From: Amycolatopsis sp. CA-128772
Lineage (GTDB): Bacteria > Actinomycetota > Actinomycetes > Mycobacteriales > Pseudonocardiaceae
Length of the DNA stretch: 64,000 nt
Reading direction: 5' to 3'
NCBI RefSeq assembly: GCF_002904295.1
Contig: NZ_PPHG01000088.1
Location: forward strand, 1-64,000
Position 1 is the stretch's first letter; every line of letters begins with the position of its first letter. Shown piece after piece: positions 1-7,391 of this stretch. The position numbers and the translations under genes were made by a program. The notes beneath the pieces were generated by a model that saw only the letters and a list, made by a program, of their open reading frames with translations, was not told the DNA's origin and made no database searches.

Positions 1-1479
1 CCCCGCCGCGCGGGCGACGCCGACCGCCGCCGAGCTGACACCGGCCCCCAGCGCACCGCCCACGCCGGATCGCTGCGGGTTCCGGCCGAGCCCGCTCGCG
101 CCGCCACCCCGCCTCGCCGCGGCGACACCGGGCCGCAGCCCCTTCCCGCCGACACCGCCGCCCGGCCCCGGCGCAAGCCCCTGGCCGAAACCGGCCACGG
201 GCACGGCCAGGCCGCCCGGCCCCGGCCCAAGCCCTTGGCCGAAACCGGCCACGGGCACGGCCATGGACACGGCCACGGCCCCGCCGCCCCCGCGTCCCGT
301 CGTGTGCGGCTGCTCTTGATCTGGCTGCTCGCCCCGCTCGCCCTCGCCACCGTCGTCGGCATGATCGTGCTTTACCCCTGGGGCAAGGCCTCCCCGACCA
401 GCGTCGTCCCCCAGGGCACGCCCGTGCACGCCGACATCCGCGCCACCGCCACCGGGCCGTGCCTCGCGCAGGGGCAGGTGCAGGTCGGCGACCAGTCCGA
501 CCCGAACGCGAAACCCTGCCTGACCGTCGAGCTCACCATGACCGACGGCCCCGCCACCGGGAAACCCCTGCGGCTGACCGTGCCCATCGAGCCCAGCACC
601 CCGCGGTTCGCCGCCGGGGACGCCGTCGTGCTCGCCTACAACGGCGGGGACGCCGGCGATTCCGCCAGCTTCCAGCTCGTCGACTTCCAGCGCGGGACCC
701 CGCTGCTCGTGCTGGCGGCGCTCTTCGCCGTCGCCGTGCTCGTGCTGGGCCGCTGGCAGGGCATCGCCGCGCTCGTCGCGCTCGGGCTGTCCTTCGTCGT
801 CATCGCGCTGTTCATCCTCCCGGCCATCCTCGCCGGCGAGAACCCCCTGGTCGTGGCCATCGCCGGGGCCGGCGCGATCATGTTCATCGCGCTGTACCTG
901 ACCCACGGCCTCTCCGCGCGGACCTCCGCGGCCGTGCTCGGCACGCTCGTCAGCCTCGCCCTCATCGGCGTCCTGTCCGCGATCTTCTCCGCCGCCGCCT
1001 CGCTGACCGGCCTCGACGACAGCACCTCGACCCTGATCGGTTCGCTGGGCCACGGCATCGACGCGCGCGGGCTGCTGCTCGCCGGCGTCGTGATCGGGGC
1101 GCTCGGCGTGCTCGACGACGTCACCGTCACCCAGACCAGCGCGGTCTGGGAACTCCGGCGCGCCAACCCGGACCTGACCTGGCGCGAGCTGTACCACTCG
1201 GGCCTGCGGATCGGCCGGGACCACGTCGGCTCGGCGGTCAACACGCTCGTGATGGCCTACGCCGGGGCCGCGCTGCCGGTCCTGCTGTACTCGTCGATCT
1301 CCGGCGTCGGGCTCGGCGCGCTGCTCGGCAGCGAGGACATCGCGCAGGAGATCATCCGCACGCTCGCCGGCAGCGTCGGCATCGTCGCGGCCGTCCCGGT
1401 GACCACCGTCCTGGCCGCCCTGATCGCCTCACGCGAGCCCGCCGGGCACCTCAGTCCAGCGTTGCCACGAACCGGCTGA
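1..1479 (+). CDS. YibE/F family membrane protein (5' end outside window)
   Basis: The frame is open from the first base, so the true start is probably upstream; an in-frame TTG at 235 is the only internal start before the first membrane segment. A 54-bp (18-codon) in-phase repeat at 157–263 supports coding there. The N-terminus is Pro/Arg/His-rich and ends in a run of HG pairs, then comes a hydrophobic anchor (bases ~300–380), a periplasmic-type domain, and about seven more hydrophobic segments (bases ~700–1430). The polar segments between them carry a conserved 'GALGVLDDVTVTQTSAVWEL' stretch typical of YibE/F proteins. The biochemical role of this family is not established; the His-rich tail suggests metal binding (inference). 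It converges on and overlaps the 3' end of the next gene by 29 bp. Confidence 0.85.
   Translation, partial: PRRAGDADRRRADTGPQRTAHAGSLRVPAEPARAATPPRRGDTGPQPLPADTAARPRRKPLAETGHGHGQAARPRPKPLAETGHGHGHGHGHGPAAPASRRVRLLLIWLLAPLALATVVGMIVLYPWGKASPTSVVPQGTPVHADIRATATGPCLAQGQVQVGDQSDPNAKPCLTVELTMTDGPATGKPLRLTVPIEPSTPRFAAGDAVVLAYNGGDAGDSASFQLVDFQRGTPLLVLAALFAVAVLVLGRWQGIAALVALGLSFVVIALFILPAILAGENPLVVAIAGAGAIMFIALYLTHGLSARTSAAVLGTLVSLALIGVLSAIFSAAASLTGLDDSTSTLIGSLGHGIDARGLLLAGVVIGALGVLDDVTVTQTSAVWELRRANPDLTWRELYHSGLRIGRDHVGSAVNTLVMAYAGAALPVLLYSSISGVGLGALLGSEDIAQEIIRTLAGSVGIVAAVPVTTVLAALIASREPAGHLSPALPRTG
157..263 (+). repeat. 54-bp tandem direct repeat, two copies, coding
   Basis: Copies at 157–209 and 211–263 are nearly identical and offset by exactly 54 bp (18 codons). 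They encode KPLAETGHGHG-type units in the YibE/F N-terminus, and the second copy runs into an HG-dipeptide run. Confidence 0.85.
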
Positions 1480-2080
1480 CGGCTTCCATCGCGAAGCGCT
1501 GCACGTACTTGCCCGACGGCGCCACCGACGCCAGCCGGTGAAGCGGGCGCTCGGCCACGCCCGCGCCGCGCGCCTCCGCCTTCAGCTCGGCCACCAGGAG
1601 CTCGCCGAAGACGAGGCCGTTCGCCTCGGTGTTGTTCATCAGCGCGTTCGCGAGCTTCCGCAGCTGCAGGATGCCCAGCTCGCGCCCGCCCGTCCCGGAG
1701 AACACCGCGAGGTCGACCTTCGCGACCTTCCCCCGCTGCCCCGCGTTGACCAGCAGGCTCACCGTGCGGCTGCCCCGGACGTCGCCGACGACGAGGTCGA
1801 GGCGGGTGGCCGTGACCAGGTCGACCCGGCGCAGGCCCCACGTGCGCACCAGCAGCGTCGAGCCCTCCAGCCAGACGCGGCGGCGGATGCTGACCGCCAT
1901 CACGTACAGCAGCGGCAGCGCGATCACCAGCGCGACGACCAGGCCGGTCACCGTGCCGCCGATCAGGCCGGCGATCCCGCCGAACGCCGCGGCGACGATC
2001 ACCACGCCGATCAGGCCCGAGATCCCGCGGCGACGGCGGCCGCGCGGGTCCTCCTCGAACAGCGCAACGCGTTCGGTCAC
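1451..2080 (-). CDS. Two-TM membrane protein, PH-like domain
   Basis: This 209-residue protein starts at the GTG at 2080, which overlaps the TGA of the upstream hydrolase gene in a 4-bp GTGA, so the two genes are translationally coupled. A charged N-terminus (residues 1–17) is followed by two adjacent hydrophobic segments (about 18–60), then 'RRRVWLEGSTLLVRTW' and beta-strand-rich sequence resembling bacterial PH-type (DUF3093/bPH-like) membrane proteins. The last ~90 residues are amphipathic and end in FVATLD. No catalytic motif is visible, and the function is unknown. The family call is by pattern only. Confidence 0.75.
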   Translation of the reverse strand: MTERVALFEEDPRGRRRRGISGLIGVVIVAAAFGGIAGLIGGTVTGLVVALVIALPLLYVMAVSIRRRVWLEGSTLLVRTWGLRRVDLVTATRLDLVVGDVRGSRTVSLLVNAGQRGKVAKVDLAVFSGTGGRELGILQLRKLANALMNNTEANGLVFGELLVAELKAEARGAGVAERPLHRLASVAPSGKYVQRFAMEAVSRFVATLD

Positions 2081-2649
2081 CGGCCCGCCCCCGTCCCGGC
2101 GAGGAACGGGTTGCCCGCGCGTTCCCGGCCGATCGTCGTCGCCGGGCCGTGGCCCGGCAGCACCACCGTGTCGTCCGGGAACCCGGCCAGCAGGCTCCGC
2201 AGCGCCTCCCCCACGTCCCCGCGGCCGACCGAGCCGGCGAACAGCGTGTCGCCGGTCAGCGCGAGCCTGCCGCCCTCGGGCGTCTCCAGCGCGATGACCA
2301 CCGAGCCCGGGGTGTGGCCCGGCACGTGCCGCACGTCGACGTCCAGGCCCGCGAAGGTGCCGGACGTCAGCGGGACGCTGTCGCCGTCGTGGAGAGGCGC
2401 GTCGGCCGGGTGCAGGTGCAGCGGGACGCCGTGCTCGGCCGACAGCGCGGCGGCCGAAGCGACGTGGTCGGGGTGCCCGTGGGTGGCCAGCAGCGCCGCC
2501 GGGACCAGGCCGTGCTCGCCGAGCGCGGCGGCCAGCGGCGCGGCCACCTCCTGCCCCGGATCCACGACCACGCACGGCCCGCCGGCGGCCGCCGCCAGCA
2601 GGTAGCAGTTGGCCTGCAGCGGGCCGCTGCCGAACCCGACGACGAGCAC
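2077..2649 (-). CDS. MBL-fold metallo-hydrolase (glyoxalase II-like)
   Basis: This 190-residue metallo-beta-lactamase-fold hydrolase has the metal-binding THGHPDH motif at about residue 56, a second His in 'VPGHTPGS', the Asp in 'LTGDTLFAG' and a final His in 'VLPGHGP'. It matches the glyoxalase II-like group that hydrolyses thioesters such as S-lactoylglutathione analogues; the actual substrate is unknown. The start is the GTG at 2649 (MLVVGFGSG), with a strong GGGGAGG Shine–Dalgarno six bases upstream. An ATG further upstream lacks one and adds a basic extension not typical of the family. It sits beside ppiB, as Rv2581c does in M. tuberculosis. Confidence 0.9.
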   Translation of the reverse strand: MLVVGFGSGPLQANCYLLAAAAGGPCVVVDPGQEVAAPLAAALGEHGLVPAALLATHGHPDHVASAAALSAEHGVPLHLHPADAPLHDGDSVPLTSGTFAGLDVDVRHVPGHTPGSVVIALETPEGGRLALTGDTLFAGSVGRGDVGEALRSLLAGFPDDTVVLPGHGPATTIGRERAGNPFLAGTGAGR

Positions 2650-2797
2650 CGAACGCCTCCCCGGACATCCGCGCCGGATGGCGCCGATCACGATCGGGTT
2701 GAGACTAGCGGGCCCTGTACATGGTCCTCACAGGCTGTGCCCATACACTGCCGCTACCTCAGACGTGTGACACGAGCGGAAACCTGGAGGGTACGGG

Positions 2798-3673
2798 GTG
2801 GCGACCAACCAGCAGCGCCGCGAAGCTGCGAAGCGCAAGCTCGAGCGGCAGCTCGAGCGCCGATTGGAGCAGCAGAAGCGACGCCGGATGATCGGGGCTG
2901 GTGTAGTCGGCGTGGCCGTCCTCGTCGTCGCCGGTGTCGTGGTGTGGATCGTGAGCGCCAACAGCGGCGACAGCACGGACACCGCGGCGTCGTCGTCTTC
3001 GGCCGCGCCGCCGCCGACCGACCTCCAGATCCCGACGCAGCGCACCGCGCTGCCGAAGCGGGCGACGGCGCTGCCGAATCCGACGACGTGCGACTTCAAG
3101 GCCGACACGACGGGCAAGGCACCGAAGAAGGTGAACCTGCCCGACGGCAAGAATGTTTCATCGACCGGCACGGTGAACGTGACGCTCAAGAGCACGGCGG
3201 GCGACATCCCGCTGACGCTCGACCGGGCGCTCGCCCCCTGCGCGGTGCAGAGCTTTGTCAGCCTCGCCGAGCAGAACTTCTACAACGACACCATGTGCCA
3301 CCGGCTCGGCACCGAGGGCCTGCAGATGCTGCAGTGCGGTGACCCGTCGGCCACCGGTGACCCGACCCAGGACGGCCAGGGCGGCCCGGGCTACACGATG
3401 CCGGACGAGGCGTTCCCGGAGATCAAGTACGGCCGCGGCATCCTCGCCATGGCGAAGACGCAGGCCCCGAACTCCGGCGGCAGCCAGTTCTTCATGGTCT
3501 ACGGCAACGCCGACGGCCTCCCGGCGGACTACTCGGTGTTCGGCAGCATCAGCGACGACGGCCTGAAGGTCCTCGACGCGGTGGCGAAGGCGGGCATCGC
3601 GAACCCGAACCCGCAGGACGGCACCGGAGCGCCGACCAAGCAGGTCAAGTTCACCGGAGTCACGGTCTCGTAG
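2798..3673 (+). CDS. ppiB: Membrane-anchored cyclophilin-type peptidyl-prolyl isomerase
   Basis: The protein has 291 residues and a GTG start preceded by TGGAGG. Residues 1–30 are a basic coiled segment (QQRREAAKRKLERQLERR), 32–52 a single transmembrane helix, and 53–110 a Ser/Pro-rich extracytoplasmic linker. The cyclophilin domain covers about 120–291, including 'FYNDTMCHRLGTEGLQMLQCGD' and 'NSGGSQFFMVY'. Cyclophilins catalyse cis/trans isomerisation of Xaa-Pro bonds. The anchor places the domain outside the membrane, where it probably helps fold exported proteins (inference). The layout and place beside the MBL hydrolase and relA match Rv2582 (ppiB) of M. tuberculosis. A strong terminator follows. 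Confidence 0.92.
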   Translation: MATNQQRREAAKRKLERQLERRLEQQKRRRMIGAGVVGVAVLVVAGVVVWIVSANSGDSTDTAASSSSAAPPPTDLQIPTQRTALPKRATALPNPTTCDFKADTTGKAPKKVNLPDGKNVSSTGTVNVTLKSTAGDIPLTLDRALAPCAVQSFVSLAEQNFYNDTMCHRLGTEGLQMLQCGDPSATGDPTQDGQGGPGYTMPDEAFPEIKYGRGILAMAKTQAPNSGGSQFFMVYGNADGLPADYSVFGSISDDGLKVLDAVAKAGIANPNPQDGTGAPTKQVKFTGVTVS

Positions 3674-3686
3674 ATTCGGCTCGAGC

Positions 3687-3723
3687 CACGAAGCCCGCCA
3701 GGTACGCCCTGGCGGGCTTCGTG
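3687..3723 (+). terminator. Hairpin terminator after ppiB
   Basis: A perfect 16-bp stem (3687–3702 with 3708–3723) encloses a 5-base loop 14 bp after the ppiB stop. There is no long T-run, as is usual for GC-rich actinomycete terminators. Confidence 0.8.
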
Positions 3724-3901
3724 CTGTCAGCCCGGCGGGCAGAGCCACCTTCGGCACGTCCGTGAGCCACCAGGCCCCCTGAGCGGGCTCCCGCACCGCC
3801 TTCGGCCCAGGCCGCGGCCAAGATCTGAACCCCGGCCGCGCCGGGCCCGTGTCAAGGGCAACACCGGAGACCCGCCGGGTCGCCGGGGGAAGGTGCCCAC
3901 G

Positions 3902-4690
3902 ATGGTCGAAAACCGGGTTCCCGCGGTTCGCCGCGTTCTCGGGCGGGCCGGCCAGGCCGGCTGCGCCGGTGCCCTCTTCGCCGTGCTCGCCGGCGGTCCC
4001 GCGTTCGCGCAGGCCGGTCCGCCGCCGCCGGTGAAGTACTACATCGTGCCGCACGCCGACAACCCCGACGACATCACGCTGTTCAAGATCGCCGAACGCG
4101 CGCTCGGCGACGGACAGCGCTTCCCGGAGATCTTCCGGCTGAACCAGGGCCGGTTGCGGCCGGACGGCACGCCGTTCACCGATCCCACGGCGATCGAACC
4201 CGGTCAGGTGCTCCAGCTGCCCGAGGACGCCGCGCAGGAACCGGGGGTGGAGTTCGGCCCGCTGCCGCCGGCCGCCGTCCCCGCGGCGAACCCCGCGCCG
4301 GCCGGGGAACCGTCCGGGCTCGGCGTCGGGCTCGCTTCGGCCGTGAGCGGCACCGGGGGCCTGCTGACCGGCCTGCTCGCCGGGCTCTGGTGGCGGCGCC
4401 GGCCGCGGCCGGCGGCCCCGGCCGAACCGGCGGACGAGGACTTCGGCTCCGGCTCGGTGAGCGGCACCCTGCCGCTGCCGGTCGTGGTTCCCGAACCGCG
4501 TCCGGACGTCGTCCTGCGGCCCGAGCCCGTCACCACCGAGCTGGCGATCATCGTGCTCGACGCGGCCGAGAACCAGGTGATCGCCGCGGTCCGGCCGGGC
4601 TCGCGGTTACCCTTCCGGATCGGCCCGGAGCCGGACTTCGCGGACAGCTCCACCGTGCTCGTGATCGACGGCGAGCGCGACGCGCCCTGA
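3902..4690 (+). CDS. Secreted/anchored protein with LysM-like domain
   Basis: The chosen ATG at 3902 has a GGGGAAGG Shine–Dalgarno about ten bases upstream; an in-frame GTG at 3893 lies too close to it. The 262-residue product has a signal-peptide-like N-terminus ending in 'GGPAFAQA'. A LysM-like region follows (YYIVPHADNPDDITLFKIAE to EPGQVLQLPED), then a Pro/Ala linker, a transmembrane segment near residue 155 (VSGTGGLLTGLLAGLWWRRR) and a cytoplasmic-type tail. LysM domains usually bind peptidoglycan; the match is weak in detail. There is no operon partner: ppiB is closed off upstream and the next gene starts 117 bp downstream. Confidence 0.75.
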   Translation: MVENRVPAVRRVLGRAGQAGCAGALFAVLAGGPAFAQAGPPPPVKYYIVPHADNPDDITLFKIAERALGDGQRFPEIFRLNQGRLRPDGTPFTDPTAIEPGQVLQLPEDAAQEPGVEFGPLPPAAVPAANPAPAGEPSGLGVGLASAVSGTGGLLTGLLAGLWWRRRPRPAAPAEPADEDFGSGSVSGTLPLPVVVPEPRPDVVLRPEPVTTELAIIVLDAAENQVIAAVRPGSRLPFRIGPEPDFADSSTVLVIDGERDAP

Positions 4691-4807
4691 CCCCCGCGGC
4701 GTGCGTGCCGATCACGGCTTCCGGCCGGCTCGGCGGCTCTGCGCTGAACGGATCAACCGGCCCCGGAACACTGGCCATCGGGCCGCCGGGCCCGCGATAG
4801 TCGTCTC

Positions 4808-5371
4808 ATGACCTGGGATCCGTTCGGCACCCTCCAGAAGGCGCTGTGGATCGGCGGCGCCCCCTGGACCGGGAAGTCCACCGTCGCCCGGCTGCTGGCC
4901 GAGCGGCACGGCCTGACGACCTACCACCACGACGACCGCGCGCGCCCCGGCAACCCGCTGCCGGACGACCTCCCGGCCGGCGACCAGCTGACCGCGATGA
5001 TGGCCGAGTTCGGGCACCGCTTCCGCTGCGCGCTCGACGACCTGCGCGCCCTGACGTCGCCGCGGCCGATCGTCGCCGAAGGGCGGGGACTGCGGCCGGA
5101 GCTGGTCGCGCCGCTCGTGGACTCCCCCGGCCGCATGGTGGTGCTGGTGCCGACCGAGCTGTTCCGCCAGCACCAGCTCCGGCACCGGCCGGGCGGACCG
5201 GCGATCCCCGAGCAGCGGACCCGGCTGACGCGCGACCGGATGCTCGCCGCCCACGCCGTGCGCGCGGCGCGCGACCTGGGCATCCGCGTCATCGAGATCG
5301 ACGGGCGGCTCGACCCCGCCGGGGTCACCGACGTCGTCGCCGGGCACTTCCACGCGTACCTGGAGAACTGA
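4808..5371 (+). CDS. P-loop nucleotide kinase-like protein
   Basis: This 187-residue protein begins with a clear Walker A motif (GAPWTGKST) at about residue 17, followed by a helix 'VARLLAERHGLTTYHHDD' with an acidic pair where shikimate/adenylate-type kinases bind their acceptor. A basic 'FRQHQLRHRPGG' and 'RTRLTRDRM' region resembles a lid. The fold suggests phosphoryl transfer to a small molecule, but the substrate cannot be told. It is a single gene that ends four bases before the convergent crotonase gene. Confidence 0.75.
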   Translation: MTWDPFGTLQKALWIGGAPWTGKSTVARLLAERHGLTTYHHDDRARPGNPLPDDLPAGDQLTAMMAEFGHRFRCALDDLRALTSPRPIVAEGRGLRPELVAPLVDSPGRMVVLVPTELFRQHQLRHRPGGPAIPEQRTRLTRDRMLAAHAVRAARDLGIRVIEIDGRLDPAGVTDVVAGHFHAYLEN

Positions 5372-5375
5372 GGGG

Positions 5376-6155
5376 TCAGCGGAAGGTGAAGCGCGGCGGG
5401 CGGCGCTCGAGGAACGCGGCGACGCCCTCCGCGTAGTCCTCGCCGTGCAGGGCGTCCGAGCGGATCTCCTCGACCTCGGCGTCCGGGGCTTCCTGCCCGG
5501 CGACGATCTTTTCGATGATCCGGTTCATCCCGCGGATCGACGCCTGGGAGCGCGAGCACAGCGTCTCGGCGAAGGCCAGCGTCGAGGCTTCCAGGTCATC
5601 GGCCGGGAAAACGTCGTTGAGCAGGCCGATTTCGCGGGCCCGGCCGGCGGAGATCAGCTCGCCGGACAGCAGGAAGTACCGGGCGTGGGCGGGGCCGACG
5701 AGCGACACCAGCTGGCGCGTCGAGTCGAAGTCGTAGACGATGCCGAGCTTCGCCGGGGTGATGCCGAACCGGGAACCCTCGGCGGCGAACCGGAAGTCGC
5801 AGGCGACCGAGACCTGGCAGCCGCCGCCGATGCAGTTGCCCTGGACCATTGCGATCGACGGCTTGCGCATCGCGGTCAGCGCGGCGACCGCGCCGGCGAC
5901 GGCCTTGTCGTAGCTCGCCGCGCCGTCCGCCGTGGTGCGCAGGTCCCCGAACTCGCTGATGTCGGCACCGGCGGAGAAGTGCTTCCCGGCGCCGGCGATC
6001 ACCAGCACCTTGAGCGCCGGATCGGCCTCCACCTCGGCCACGACGTCCGGGATCGCCGACCACATGCCGTAGGTGATGGCGTTCATCTTTTCCGGCCGGG
6101 TCAGCGTCAGGCGGGCGGCTTCGCCGTCGCGCGTCAGGTGGAATCCGTCGGTCAT
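5376..6155 (-). CDS. Enoyl-CoA hydratase/isomerase family protein
   Basis: This 259-residue crotonase-fold protein is read from the ATG at 6155; an in-frame GTG at 6164 is possible. The oxyanion-hole segments are present ('AGAGKHFSAGADISEF' and 'GNCIGGGCQVSVACDFRFA'). The first catalytic Glu of hydratases is kept (FAAEGSRFG), but the second, normally in a PE(x)LG motif, is Ala here (ITPAKLG). The enzyme may therefore be an isomerase, dehydratase or other crotonase rather than a classical enoyl-CoA hydratase. The C-terminal 'SRSQASIRGMN' helix and 'FLERRPPRF' are typical. It is a stand-alone gene. Confidence 0.88.
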   Translation of the reverse strand: MTDGFHLTRDGEAARLTLTRPEKMNAITYGMWSAIPDVVAEVEADPALKVLVIAGAGKHFSAGADISEFGDLRTTADGAASYDKAVAGAVAALTAMRKPSIAMVQGNCIGGGCQVSVACDFRFAAEGSRFGITPAKLGIVYDFDSTRQLVSLVGPAHARYFLLSGELISAGRAREIGLLNDVFPADDLEASTLAFAETLCSRSQASIRGMNRIIEKIVAGQEAPDAEVEEIRSDALHGEDYAEGVAAFLERRPPRFTFR

Positions 6156-6228
6156 GAACCGCACCCTAGCCGCTCGCCCTCAGCGAAACCGGGGGTGTGT
6201 GACGCGGTCGTGCCGCTAGCTTGGGGCC

Positions 6229-7062
6229 ATGGCGACGATCGAGATGGACGGGACGGCGTTCGGCTACGACGAAGAAGGTGAGGGGCCCGCGGTCGTGCTG
6301 CTGCACGCCGCCATCGGCGACCGGCGGATGTGGGACGCGCAGTTCACCGAGCTCGCCGGCGGCCACCGGGTGATCCGCTACGACCGCCGCGGGTTCGGCG
6401 AAACCGGCGGCGAAACCGGCGAACACGCCCACTACGAGGACCTGCTGGCCCTGCTCGACGCCCGAGGGATCGAGCAGGCCGCGCTGGTCGGGGCGTCGAT
6501 GGGCGGGGCGTGCGCGCTGGACGCCGCCCTGGCCGCGCCGGAGCGGATCACCCGGCTGGTGCTGCTCGGTTCCGGGCTCACCGGGCACGCGTGGCCGGAC
6601 CACATGCAGGCGGACATCGCGGCGGTGACGGCGGAAATCCTGCCCGCCGGCCGCCTCGACCGCTACCGCGCCCGCGAGGGTGACGTCGATCCGGCGGACG
6701 TGCGGGCCATGGCGGAGGCCAACATCCGGTACCTCGTCGCCGGCTCCGGGCGCGACGTCTCGGTGCTGCCGGCGGAAATGCTCGCGCTGGTGCGGGAGAT
6801 GTGCGAACAGGTGTACCGGCACGACTGGACGGCTCCACAGTGGACGGAACGGATCCCGGACACCCGGCACCGGCTCGCCGAGATCACCACGCCCGCCCTG
6901 GTGGTGATCGGGACGGCGGACGCGCGCGGGCTGGTGGAGCTGTCCACGCACCTGGCGGAATCGTTGCCGCACGCGGAACTCGTCGAGCTCGCCGACACCG
7001 GCCACCTGCCGTCGATGGAACGGCCGGCCGAGGTGAACGCCCTGCTGCGGAAGTTCCTCTAG
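6229..7062 (+). CDS. Alpha/beta hydrolase
   Basis: The 277-residue product is a standard alpha/beta hydrolase. It has an N-terminal 'VVLLHAAIGDRRMW' strand and oxyanion segment, the nucleophile elbow GASMGG (Ser at about 90), an Asp after the sixth strand in 'VVIGTADARG', and the His in 'DTGHLPSMERP' near the C-terminus. The cap region is helical. The hydrolysed bond is unknown; the sequence resembles the 3-oxoadipate enol-lactonase/peroxidase-like group. It overlaps the convergent small gene by 4 bp. The rare palindrome TCCACAGTGGA occurs inside it at 6834. Confidence 0.88.
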   Translation: MATIEMDGTAFGYDEEGEGPAVVLLHAAIGDRRMWDAQFTELAGGHRVIRYDRRGFGETGGETGEHAHYEDLLALLDARGIEQAALVGASMGGACALDAALAAPERITRLVLLGSGLTGHAWPDHMQADIAAVTAEILPAGRLDRYRAREGDVDPADVRAMAEANIRYLVAGSGRDVSVLPAEMLALVREMCEQVYRHDWTAPQWTERIPDTRHRLAEITTPALVVIGTADARGLVELSTHLAESLPHAELVELADTGHLPSMERPAEVNALLRKFL

Positions 7063-7391
7063 CCGAAGATCTTCTGCACCTGGTCGGAGATCTTGGCGAC
7101 CAGTTCCGAGAACTGAGCCACCCCGCCCAGCAGGCCCTTGACCTTCTCCCAGCGGCTGCGCACCACCGCCGGCTCCGCGGCGTCACCCGCGCGCAGGTCG
7201 GCCGCCAGGTCGGTCAGCGTGTCCGCCAGCACCTCCTGCTTGGCCAGGTCCTGGCCGCGCACCTCGGCGGCCAGCCGGTCGACCAGCGCCAGCAGCGAAG
7301 CCACGTCGCCGCCGGCTTCGATGCCGGTCTGGGTGATGTCGCCGGCGTTGTCGCCGCCGATGCTGACCTTGTTCGTGATCCGGTGTCCCAT
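7059..7391 (-). CDS. Small helical protein with N-terminal GDN motif
   Basis: This 110-residue protein starts at an ATG that shares one base with the TGA of the upstream gene (TGATG), so translation is coupled. Residues 6–22 (NKVSIGGDNAGDITQTG) closely repeat a motif at the extreme C-terminus of the upstream protein. The rest is helical: an amphipathic helix pair at about 29–75, then 'WEKVKGLLGGVAQFSELVAK', which is hydrophobic on one face and could insert in a membrane. This layout (short Gly/Asn-rich N-terminal motif plus small helical domain) recalls actinobacterial amyloid-signalling partners and RHIM-like motifs. That comparison is an inference; no family was recognised with certainty. 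Confidence 0.8.
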   Translation of the reverse strand: MGHRITNKVSIGGDNAGDITQTGIEAGGDVASLLALVDRLAAEVRGQDLAKQEVLADTLTDLAADLRAGDAAEPAVVRSRWEKVKGLLGGVAQFSELVAKISDQVQKIFG

